Positions 6,803 to 13,762 of a stretch of 15,966 bases of DNA are shown here, one piece after another; position 1 is the first letter of the stretch; every line of letters begins with the position of its first letter. Under the pieces are notes generated by a model. That model did no database searches, had not been told where the DNA came from, and saw only the letters and a list, made by a program, of their open reading frames with translations. Origin of the DNA: Alphaproteobacteria bacterium UBA5343. Lineage in GTDB: Bacteria > Pseudomonadota > Alphaproteobacteria > RF32 > UBA5343. The stretch is taken from assembly GCA_002410125.1 (NCBI GenBank), contig DHQH01000101.1, positions 2,763-18,728 of the forward strand. Reading direction: 5' to 3'. The translations under genes and the position numbers were made by a program.

Positions 6803-8443
6803 ATGATAAAGAGTAAAAATATGCCTAATAAATTATCAAATATTTTATTAATTTTCACAACTATTATTGTCTCACTAATACTAATCTCAAATGCATTTAT
6901 GTCTCATATGGAAGAAAATAACAATATGTTATTACAAACTGATGCAGATGGTTATGCTAGAATGCTAAGAGTTGAAGAAAGGTTAGAAAATAATACCTCC
7001 TATACTCATCATCTAAATTCTGCCAATGCTCCATTTGGCACTGATACTCATTGGACTATGCCTTTTGATGCGTTATTAATCGGTCTTACTAAAATAACAA
7101 AGAGCATTACTAATTTTAATTTACACGATTCTATTGATATTTCAGGCTTTATAATCTCACAATTACTTTTATATTTGTCCATCATAATATCAGTCATATT
7201 TATCAATAAAAATTTCTCATATAAAGAAGCTCTAGGTTATTTATTCGCAGTCATCACAGCCACATATTATCTTGGTTATAATGGTTTCGGTAGAGCAGAT
7301 CATCATTCATTACATCTCTTTGTTCTAAATCTTATCATCTTACTCTCAATCACTAACAAATCAGTATTTGTAATTGGTTTACTATCCGCTATTTCACTTT
7401 GGATTGGCATGGAAGGATTGATAGTTGTTTTATCTTCAACTCTATTTTTTATGTTTAACGCAATTAATAAAAATAAAACCAAAGAATTTATTATATTCTC
7501 CAAATCACTAACAATTTTTACAATGATTGCAGTTCTTTTAGAGCATAATACACTACAGATAGTTGCTTATGACCGTATCGCTTTACCGCATATTTTGATT
7601 GCCGCTTTAATTTTAGGAATATCCTTTATTATAAGATATAAAAATAATTACCCATCTCTTATAATTTCAGGGTTAGCTTCTGCTATCATATTATACCTAA
7701 TTTTCCCGAATTTTTTCTATGGGCCTTATGTTGAAGCACATCCAAGATTATCAGAAATTTTCTTTCCACTCGTAGCAGAAGAGAAAGTTGTATTAAAAGT
7801 CAAATATTTCATAATGCCACTAATTGCCATTTATTTGATGTTTGATTCGAAGAAAAAAAATTCTTATCTGCTTATTTCATTTTTACTCTTTTTACCGCTA
7901 ACAATTTATAGCATCAGATGTATGGCATTTTTACAATTAATTTCAATTTATATGATTGCTTTATCGATTCCATATATCGATTCTAAAAAGCTTCTAATCA
8001 CGATAATTGCTTACCTCTTAATTTTACTTGTTCTTAAAAATTTTTCTGATTATAACAATAAACAAACAGCAAAAGAAACTTGCCCAGTATCATTAATGCT
8101 ACAAGAGATAGAACCATCCCAAAAAACTCTTTTAGCTAGTTTTTGGTCTTCGCTATATTATGCTTGGCATAAAGGATATAAAGTCATCGGCTCACCACAT
8201 CATAGAAATGCTGATGGAATAATCTATACTTATGATATTTTTGATAATCCAGAAACAACCAATCACACTGAATTATTACAATCAAGAAACATTGATAAAA
8301 TTATCATTTGTAAAACAATTCATCAAGATAGAGAGTCCCTTAGAAAAAAACTAACTGAAGGTGGAGAATTAAAAGGTTGGAATAGGGTAGAACAATCAGA
8401 AAAATTAGATAAATATTTTATCTATCTAACAAAACAAAAATAA
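6803..8443 (+). CDS. STT3-like GT-C membrane glycosyltransferase family protein
   Basis: Polytopic membrane protein of 546 residues, with a first hydrophobic helix at about 12-33, roughly ten more to about residue 420, and a soluble C-terminal part. It resembles a poorly characterised proteobacterial family related to oligosaccharyltransferase STT3/PglB. The first external loop has TDADGYARMLRVEERL (Asp47, Asp49) and then THWTMPFDALLIGL (82-95), comparable to the DD..MR...R and MHW.R..D segments I associate with that family. A second loop has GRADHHSLHL (163-172), comparable to GRxDHHxxQ. The C-terminal part has GSPHHRNADGI (from 463), comparable to TPYHRN. Acidic residues in the first loop bind metal in STT3 enzymes. 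A start at ATG 6821 (residue 7) is equally likely; it has GAG seven bases upstream. Next to a GT2 gene and a membrane phosphoesterase, a role in transferring a lipid-linked sugar is plausible but unproven. Confidence 0.7.
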   Translation: MIKSKNMPNKLSNILLIFTTIIVSLILISNAFMSHMEENNNMLLQTDADGYARMLRVEERLENNTSYTHHLNSANAPFGTDTHWTMPFDALLIGLTKITKSITNFNLHDSIDISGFIISQLLLYLSIIISVIFINKNFSYKEALGYLFAVITATYYLGYNGFGRADHHSLHLFVLNLIILLSITNKSVFVIGLLSAISLWIGMEGLIVVLSSTLFFMFNAINKNKTKEFIIFSKSLTIFTMIAVLLEHNTLQIVAYDRIALPHILIAALILGISFIIRYKNNYPSLIISGLASAIILYLIFPNFFYGPYVEAHPRLSEIFFPLVAEEKVVLKVKYFIMPLIAIYLMFDSKKKNSYLLISFLLFLPLTIYSIRCMAFLQLISIYMIALSIPYIDSKKLLITIIAYLLILLVLKNFSDYNNKQTAKETCPVSLMLQEIEPSQKTLLASFWSSLYYAWHKGYKVIGSPHHRNADGIIYTYDIFDNPETTNHTELLQSRNIDKIIICKTIHQDRESLRKKLTEGGELKGWNRVEQSEKLDKYFIYLTKQK

Positions 8444-8454
8444 TAGGAAAAACT

Positions 8455-9612
8455 ATGCCATTTTTAATAGCTTATATCATCATTGCTATATCTTGTAGTG
8501 TTATTTCATATAGAACTTTATTTAGCTGTCTAAAAATAAATAAGACCAAAAGATATTTAGCATTTTTTGCATTACTCATATCTTGGTTTTCGCCTTTCAT
8601 ATATTATTTTATGACCAATCATATTGATAATGAAATTGCGATTATGATAATAGATTATATCATCTATCTATTATTTCCATTTGTTATAATTTTATTTTTC
8701 GTTCATTTCATCAGGGATTTGTTTTGGTTCCTATTATGGGGTATTAAGAAAATAGGTGTTTCTGTTCTATATAAGTTACCTCACCCATCGGATGAAAATG
8801 CTCTAAAAAAAGTCAATCAATATAGTATCATTTTCACCTCATTACTCATCATGTTTGCATTTATTTCAGCCAATAAAATGGCAGATATAAAAAATATTGA
8901 AATCTATGACAAGAATATTAATCAAGAACTAAAATTAGTTTCACTGGCAGACATACATATTAACAGATCAGTCTCTGATAATTATATCGAGAAACTAGTT
9001 GCTAAAGTTAATAATGAAAAAGCAGATTTTATATTATATTCAGGTGATGTTTTAGATGATAAAGCCAACAAAGTAACTAAAAAGCTAGATAAACTATCAC
9101 AAACAAAATCAACTTATGGGAATTATGTTGTTTTAGGTAATCATGAAACTTATTCAGGTTTTAGCTCTAGCACTAGTTATTTCTCTAAAAATGATAATTT
9201 CAACTTATTATTAAACTCAGGAAAACTTTTTGAAAAATTAAATTTATATATTGGAGGTATAACAGATTATTCATCTTCAATACTATCCAGACCAGATATC
9301 AAGAAATCTCTAAAGTCATCTAAAAACGATACCTATAAGATTTTATTATCGCACCAACCAAAAGTAATGGGAGATAATACAGTTAATGCTTATGACTTGG
9401 TGCTATCAGGGCACACTCATGGTGGACAGATATTCCCATTCCAATACCCAACCCAAAAAGGAAATCTGGGTTATCTTGCTGGACTATATGAAAAAGATAA
9501 CACCAAAATATATGTAAGCAGAGGTGTTAGATATTGGGGACCTAAAATCAGACTATTAGCCCCATCTGAAATCACGGTGATTTCTCTAAAACCAGCTTTG
9601 ACTAAAAAATAA
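8455..9612 (+). CDS. Membrane-anchored calcineurin-like metallophosphoesterase (YkuE/LpxG-type)
   Basis: A 385-residue protein with a hydrophobic N-terminal half (about four to five membrane helices, residues 1-145) and a calcineurin-like phosphoesterase domain (about 158-380). The dimetal motifs are complete: DIH (Asp166, His168), GD (Asp198) in YSGDVLDD, GNHE (228-231), SHQP, and GHTHGGQ (His320, His322). Relatives with this layout include YkuE phosphodiesterases and the UDP-2,3-diacylglucosamine pyrophosphatase LpxG of lipid A synthesis. Which substrate applies here cannot be read from sequence. The start ATG 8455 is 11 bases after the preceding stop, with AGGA at 8445-8448, so it is probably cotranscribed with the STT3-like gene. 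The pairing suggests action on a phosphorylated or diphosphate-linked envelope lipid, which is inference. The conserved gene neighbour clpB resumes after it. Confidence 0.85.
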   Translation: MPFLIAYIIIAISCSVISYRTLFSCLKINKTKRYLAFFALLISWFSPFIYYFMTNHIDNEIAIMIIDYIIYLLFPFVIILFFVHFIRDLFWFLLWGIKKIGVSVLYKLPHPSDENALKKVNQYSIIFTSLLIMFAFISANKMADIKNIEIYDKNINQELKLVSLADIHINRSVSDNYIEKLVAKVNNEKADFILYSGDVLDDKANKVTKKLDKLSQTKSTYGNYVVLGNHETYSGFSSSTSYFSKNDNFNLLLNSGKLFEKLNLYIGGITDYSSSILSRPDIKKSLKSSKNDTYKILLSHQPKVMGDNTVNAYDLVLSGHTHGGQIFPFQYPTQKGNLGYLAGLYEKDNTKIYVSRGVRYWGPKIRLLAPSEITVISLKPALTKK

Positions 9613-9624
9613 TGTTATAAAGTC

Positions 9625-9655
9625 CTTGAAAAGACAAAATAACAATCCCTATATT
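9625..9655 (+). promoter_or_regulatory. Sigma32 (RpoH)-type heat-shock promoter of clpB
   Basis: CTTGAAA at 9625-9631 and CCCTATATT at 9647-9655 are separated by 15 bases. This resembles the E. coli sigma32 pattern (CTTGAAA, then CCCATNT) and, at the -10, the alphaproteobacterial CYTATNT form. The gap between CTTG and CCTATAT is 19 bases, one more than the usual 17-18. Transcription would start near 9662, about 33 bases before the clpB ATG. Its position upstream of a classic heat-shock gene strengthens the call. A short AT inverted repeat (9653-9659 with 9665-9671) lies at the expected start site. Confidence 0.75.
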
Positions 9656-9694
9656 ATTATAAAGTAATAATCATTACAACAAAGGGTAAAAGCT

Positions 9695-12247
9695 ATGTTT
9701 AATATTGAAAAATTCACCAATAAATCAAAAGCATTAATCCAAGATGCTATAAATTTAGCCACATATAAAAAGCATCAATTCGTAAGCCCATCACATTTAT
9801 TGCAAACAATGTTAGATGATAGAACAAATTATATAACAGACATCTTAAAAGCATCAAATGCCAACTTAAGCAAGATAGCTGATTTAACAGAAAAAGAATT
9901 ATTTAAAATTCCTGTAATTACTGGTGATTCAGTTCAAACTCATCTCTCTCAAGAATTTACCAATATTCTAAACAAAGCAGAGGAGTTATCAGATACAACA
10001 AAGGATCAATATATCAGTGCAGAGCGAATACTCCAAAGTCTATCTTTACAAACTGATGGTATTCTTACTAAATCAGGACTAGATGCAAAAGCCTTAAACA
10101 AAGCTATTAACAAACAAAGAAAAGGTAGAACAGCCGAAAGTCCAGATGCCGAAGATAGCTTTGAAGCCTTGAAGAAATATACCATTGATTTCACCGCTCG
10201 TGCTAGAGATGGAAAAATTGACCCTGTAATTGGCAGAGATGAAGAAATTCGCCGTACTGTTCAAGTCTTATCAAGAAGAACTAAAAACAATCCCGTCCTA
10301 ATTGGTGAGCCTGGTGTTGGTAAAACCGCAATCATTGAAGGTTTAGCAATCAGGATTGTAAATGGCGATGTACCAGAAAGCTTAAAGCAAAAAAGACTAT
10401 TATCTCTTGATTTAGGAGCCTTGGTTGCTGGTGCAAAATTTAGAGGTGAATTTGAAGAACGATTAAAAGCTGTATTAAAAGAAATTGATTCTCTTCATGG
10501 TGAAATAATCTTATTCATCGATGAGTTACATACTATTGTCGGAGCAGGTGCAGCGGAGGGTTCAATGGATGCATCAAATCTATTAAAACCAGCCCTTGCT
10601 CGTGGTGAACTTCACTGTGTTGGCGCAACCACTCTAAACGAACACCGAAAATATATCGAAAAAGATCAAGCCTTAGCGCGTCGTTTCCAAACCATATTCG
10701 TAAGCGAGCCAACTGTAGAAGACACCATCTCAATTCTTCGTGGAATTAAAGAAAAGTTTGAACTCCACCACGGAGTTAGAATTTCTGATACTGCGATTAT
10801 CTCGGCCGCCACCTTATCTAATCGTTATATTTCTGATAGATTCTTACCTGATAAAGCAATTGACTTAATGGATGAGGCTGCTAGTGGCATTAGAATGAAA
10901 TTCGATTCGAAGCCTGAAGATTTAGATAAAATCGATCGTAATTTAATGCAGTTAAAAATCGAATTTGAAGCTTTAAAAAAAGAAAAAGACAAAGCCTCTA
11001 AAGAAAGATTAGAAATTATCAAATCAGAAATCAAAGAGCTTGAAAAAACATCCAAATTACTAACAGAAAAATGGAACAAAGCTAAGCTCTCTGTTGCAAG
11101 CATTACCGATGTAAAAGAAAGCCTAGATAAAGCCAAAATAGAAGTTGAAAGAGCAGAGCGAGAAGGCGATTTAGAAAAAGCTGGAAAACTTCGTTATGGC
11201 ACTATCCCAGAATTAGAAAGAAAGTTAGTCGAAGCTGAAAAAATATCTAATGAAAGCCAAGAAACTGATGAAGTGGTAACTTCAAATGATATTGCAAATA
11301 TTGTCTCTCGTTGGACAGGTATTCCAGTTGATAAAATGCTATCTTCAGAAAAAGAAAAACTTCTAAAAATGGAAGAAGTCATTGGCAAGAGACTAATCGG
11401 GCAAAAAGCAGCCATCTCTGCTGTTGCTAATGCCGTTCGCCGTTCTCGTTCTGGTATTCAAGATGAAAGCCAACCAATCGGCTCATTCTTATTTTTAGGT
11501 CCAACTGGGGTTGGTAAAACAGAACTCACCAAATCTCTTGCAGAATTTTTATTTAATGATGAATCTGCAATTATGAGAATTGATATGAGTGAATATATGG
11601 AGAAACATTCTGTTGCCAGATTAATCGGAGCCCCTCCAGGTTATGTTGGATATGATGAAGGAGGAGCACTAACCGAAAGCATTCGTCGTCGCCCATATCA
11701 AGTCGTACTATTTGACGAAGTTGAAAAAGCCCATCCAGATATTTTCAATATTTTACTCCAAGTTTTAGATGATGGCAGATTAACAGACGGGCAGGGTAGA
11801 ATAGTTGATTTCAGAAATACTATCATTGTTATGACTTCCAATCTCGGTGCGGATTTAATGTCCAATCTTGCTGATGGTGAAGATGTGAATATCGTTAAAA
11901 ATGATGTTATGGATATTGTCAAATCCAAATTCAGACCAGAATTTTTAAATCGTCTTGATGAGATTTTACTATTCCATAGGTTAGGCAAAGAGCATATCAA
12001 AGATATTGCCAAAATCCAAATCAACAAATTAGAAAAAAGATTAGAAACCCAAGGCTTAAAATTAAATATTGATGATTCGGTTTATGATTATGTAGCAACC
12101 AATGGCTATGACCCAGTCTATGGTGCAAGACCATTAAAAAGACTTATCAAAACCGAAATTGAAAATAACTTAGCAATGAAAATCCTCGATGGTAATCTAA
12201 CCGATCAAATCACCATCAAAGCCGATGATAAAGGAATAATCATATGA
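9695..12247 (+). CDS. clpB: ATP-dependent disaggregase ClpB
   Basis: Hexameric AAA+ chaperone that with DnaK pulls polypeptides out of aggregates. At 850 residues it is close to the usual 855-880. The N-terminal Clp repeat domain is at 1-~145. NBD1 has Walker A GEPGVGKT (204-211) and Walker B LFIDELHT. The middle coiled-coil domain (about 400-525) contains the charged repeats FEALKKEKDKASKERLEI and VERAEREGDLEKAGKLRYG that identify ClpB. NBD2 has Walker A GPTGVGKT (602-609), the pore-loop segment GAPPGYVGYDEGG and VLFDEVEKAH. There is no ClpP-binding loop. The C-terminus is slightly short, ending in KGIII. Start ATG 9695 has AAAGGG at 9681-9686. The last codons overlap the next gene in an ATGA junction and lie within a 20-bp repeat. 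Expression is probably RpoH-driven from 9625-9655. Confidence 0.97.
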   Translation: MFNIEKFTNKSKALIQDAINLATYKKHQFVSPSHLLQTMLDDRTNYITDILKASNANLSKIADLTEKELFKIPVITGDSVQTHLSQEFTNILNKAEELSDTTKDQYISAERILQSLSLQTDGILTKSGLDAKALNKAINKQRKGRTAESPDAEDSFEALKKYTIDFTARARDGKIDPVIGRDEEIRRTVQVLSRRTKNNPVLIGEPGVGKTAIIEGLAIRIVNGDVPESLKQKRLLSLDLGALVAGAKFRGEFEERLKAVLKEIDSLHGEIILFIDELHTIVGAGAAEGSMDASNLLKPALARGELHCVGATTLNEHRKYIEKDQALARRFQTIFVSEPTVEDTISILRGIKEKFELHHGVRISDTAIISAATLSNRYISDRFLPDKAIDLMDEAASGIRMKFDSKPEDLDKIDRNLMQLKIEFEALKKEKDKASKERLEIIKSEIKELEKTSKLLTEKWNKAKLSVASITDVKESLDKAKIEVERAEREGDLEKAGKLRYGTIPELERKLVEAEKISNESQETDEVVTSNDIANIVSRWTGIPVDKMLSSEKEKLLKMEEVIGKRLIGQKAAISAVANAVRRSRSGIQDESQPIGSFLFLGPTGVGKTELTKSLAEFLFNDESAIMRIDMSEYMEKHSVARLIGAPPGYVGYDEGGALTESIRRRPYQVVLFDEVEKAHPDIFNILLQVLDDGRLTDGQGRIVDFRNTIIVMTSNLGADLMSNLADGEDVNIVKNDVMDIVKSKFRPEFLNRLDEILLFHRLGKEHIKDIAKIQINKLEKRLETQGLKLNIDDSVYDYVATNGYDPVYGARPLKRLIKTEIENNLAMKILDGNLTDQITIKADDKGIII
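12228..12247 (+). repeat. 20-bp direct repeat, left copy (clpB 3' end)
   Basis: A 20-base sequence containing AAAGGAATAATCATATGA occurs here and again, identically, at 13020-13039. In this copy it encodes the last clpB residues (part of DKGIII), supplies the Shine-Dalgarno AAGGA, and holds the overlapping clpB stop and EEP start (ATGA, 12244-12247). The bases on either side differ between the copies. Confidence 0.95.
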
Positions 12248-13023
12248 AGTTAATTAGTTTAAATATAGGAATAAAAATAGATAATACCAAAGAGGTTTTA
12301 GAGTTTTTAAATGAAGAAAAGAGCGATATTATAGCTTTACAAGAAAGCATGAGACCTTTTGATAATAATGTATATAAACAATATCGAATAGGCGCAGATA
12401 TTAAGAATAATTTGAATGATACTCATAAATATGAATTTTTTGCACCTCTTTTCATAACAAAAGAGATAACAAAAAATGGTAATACCTATCTAGATTTTGG
12501 TGGTGATGTTGAACAAGGAACCCAAATATTATCTAAGCTACCTATTCAGAGAGCTTCAAATAATTTTTATTATAATAATTACTCATATGGTTTTGATGCT
12601 ACAAAATTTAAAGAACATGACTGGTGTAGGAGCTTTCAGGTAACAGTTCTAAATTATTCAGACAATAAACGGTTAAAAGTTATAAATATACATGGTATAT
12701 GGAACGGAACTAGACTAGGAGATAATAGAACTATAAACCAGTCAAAATCTTTAATAGATGAAGTCAAAAAAGATAACATACCTGTAATTATAGTTGGTGA
12801 TTTTAATCTTTTGCCTGAAAGTGAAAGCATTAAAATGATAGATGTACATCTAAAAAATCTTTCTACAAAATATAATATCAAAACAACCAGAGGCAGTGAT
12901 AGAGAGAGTTCCGTTGTTGATTACATATTTGTAAGCGATAAAATAAAGGTAAACGACTTTAAAGTTCTTGATACAAATATATCAGACCATTTACCATTGA
13001 TATTAGATTTTGATATTTTATAA
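12244..13023 (+). CDS. Endonuclease/exonuclease/phosphatase (EEP) superfamily protein
   Basis: A 259-residue cytoplasmic protein without signal peptide or membrane helix, with the full catalytic set of the DNase I-like EEP fold: Asn7 (SLNIG), Glu34 (ALQES), INIHGIWNG with the conserved His, GDFN (Asp186, Asn188), VVDYIFVS (Asp226) and SDHLP (Asp248, His249). Members hydrolyse phosphodiester or phosphomonoester bonds in DNA, RNA, inositol phosphates or lipids; the sequence does not tell which. It contains no region obviously matching exonuclease III beyond these motifs. Start ATG 12244 overlaps the clpB TGA, with AAGGA at 12231-12235, implying translational coupling and heat-shock co-expression. 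Its stop TAA (13021-13023) is supplied by the second copy of the 20-bp repeat. The gene is precisely bracketed by this repeat and looks like a later insertion between clpB and the HAD gene. Confidence 0.85.
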   Translation: MKLISLNIGIKIDNTKEVLEFLNEEKSDIIALQESMRPFDNNVYKQYRIGADIKNNLNDTHKYEFFAPLFITKEITKNGNTYLDFGGDVEQGTQILSKLPIQRASNNFYYNNYSYGFDATKFKEHDWCRSFQVTVLNYSDNKRLKVINIHGIWNGTRLGDNRTINQSKSLIDEVKKDNIPVIIVGDFNLLPESESIKMIDVHLKNLSTKYNIKTTRGSDRESSVVDYIFVSDKIKVNDFKVLDTNISDHLPLILDFDIL

Positions 13024-13039
13024 AGGAATAATCATATGA
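13020..13039 (+). repeat. 20-bp direct repeat, right copy (before HAD gene)
   Basis: Identical to 12228-12247. Here it supplies the EEP stop codon (TAA 13021-13023), the Shine-Dalgarno AAAGGA and the ATG of the HAD hydrolase gene (13036). Recombination between the copies would remove the EEP gene cleanly and leave clpB joined to the HAD gene by the same ATGA overlap. Confidence 0.95.
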
Positions 13040-13701
13040 TAATAAAAAATCCAAAGGCTGTAATTTTCGATTGGGATGGAACTCTAGCTAACTCAAGACC
13101 AGCTTTCGTAAATGCATTAGAACCAGTACTTAAAAAATATGGGAAAGAAGAGTGGAAAATCACCAAGAAAAAATATCACAATCCCGTGATATCTCTCAAA
13201 GAAAATTTTCCAAATTATTTCGGGAATGATTATAAAGAAGCTTATCAAGAATATGTAGACAATTATAAAAATAAAACCACCCATTTAGCTAAACCTCTAT
13301 TAAACTCTATAAATTATGTAGAGTTTTTAGAAAATAATAATATAGAAGTTTATATTGTATCAAATAAAGAACAGTCACTATTAGACTATGAAGCAAAAAA
13401 GCATTTCCCTAATACTAATTTTATAAAAATATTAGGAAATGGGACTACAAAAAATAACAAACCTGCCGCAGACCCTATATTTAAAGCTTTAGAAAATACA
13501 GATTACGAAATAAATCAAGAAAATATTTGGTATATTGGTGATGGGTTAGCAGATTTCAAAGCTTCAAACTCAGCAGGAGTTAATACAATTCTTATTGGGC
13601 AAGGTTGCTTAAAGAAAGATTGGTATAAAGCCATCCAAAAAGATGTAATGCATTTTAACACTTATGAAGAACTGCTCAACTTCCATAAATCTATTATTTA
13701 A
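13036..13701 (+). CDS. HAD-superfamily hydrolase (phosphoglycolate phosphatase-like)
   Basis: A 221-residue HAD phosphatase with all four motifs. Motif I is FDWDGTLANS, with nucleophile Asp12 and acid/base Asp14. Motif II Ser109 lies in YIVSNKE. Motif III Lys142 lies in NNKPAADP, the usual K-P spacing of phosphoglycolate phosphatase-like proteins. Motif IV GDGLAD has Asp169 and Asp173 for magnesium. Residues about 18-90 form a helical cap (C1 type). Likely a small-molecule phosphatase acting on phosphoglycolate, nucleotide or sugar phosphate; the substrate is not determinable. The start ATG 13036 has AAAGGA eight bases upstream and lies 12 bases after the EEP stop, in the repeated 20-mer. It is probably the last gene read from the clpB promoter; no hairpin terminator follows. 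Confidence 0.85.
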   Translation: MIIKNPKAVIFDWDGTLANSRPAFVNALEPVLKKYGKEEWKITKKKYHNPVISLKENFPNYFGNDYKEAYQEYVDNYKNKTTHLAKPLLNSINYVEFLENNNIEVYIVSNKEQSLLDYEAKKHFPNTNFIKILGNGTTKNNKPAADPIFKALENTDYEINQENIWYIGDGLADFKASNSAGVNTILIGQGCLKKDWYKAIQKDVMHFNTYEELLNFHKSII

Positions 13702-13730
13702 TTCCATTTTAATTATCAATATGATATAAT
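13702..13730 (+). promoter_or_regulatory. Extended -10 promoter for the CE-protease-like gene
   Basis: TGATATAAT at 13722-13730 is a perfect extended -10 (TGn plus TATAAT). The -35 region 17 bases upstream (TTCCAT, 13702-13707) is poor, as is common for extended -10 promoters. Transcription would start near 13737, about 26 bases before the ATG at 13763, giving the gene a transcript separate from the clpB unit. Confidence 0.65.
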
Positions 13731-13762
13731 GCTGATATTGTAAGTTATTAGGAATATTTAAT

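Noticed and set aside
9653..9671. AT inverted repeat after the clpB -10 as a CIRCE-type operator
   Set aside because: It lacks the CIRCE sequence and is only a 7-bp A/T palindrome; the sigma32-like promoter explains regulation better.
11698..12027. Minus-strand reading frame inside clpB
   Set aside because: It is a shadow of the conserved ClpB second ATPase domain.
12228..13039. Insertion sequence or transposon target-site duplication around the EEP gene
   Set aside because: The direct repeat is real, but there is no transposase and no terminal inverted repeat, and a 20-bp repeat that coincides exactly with gene signals does not point to a known element.
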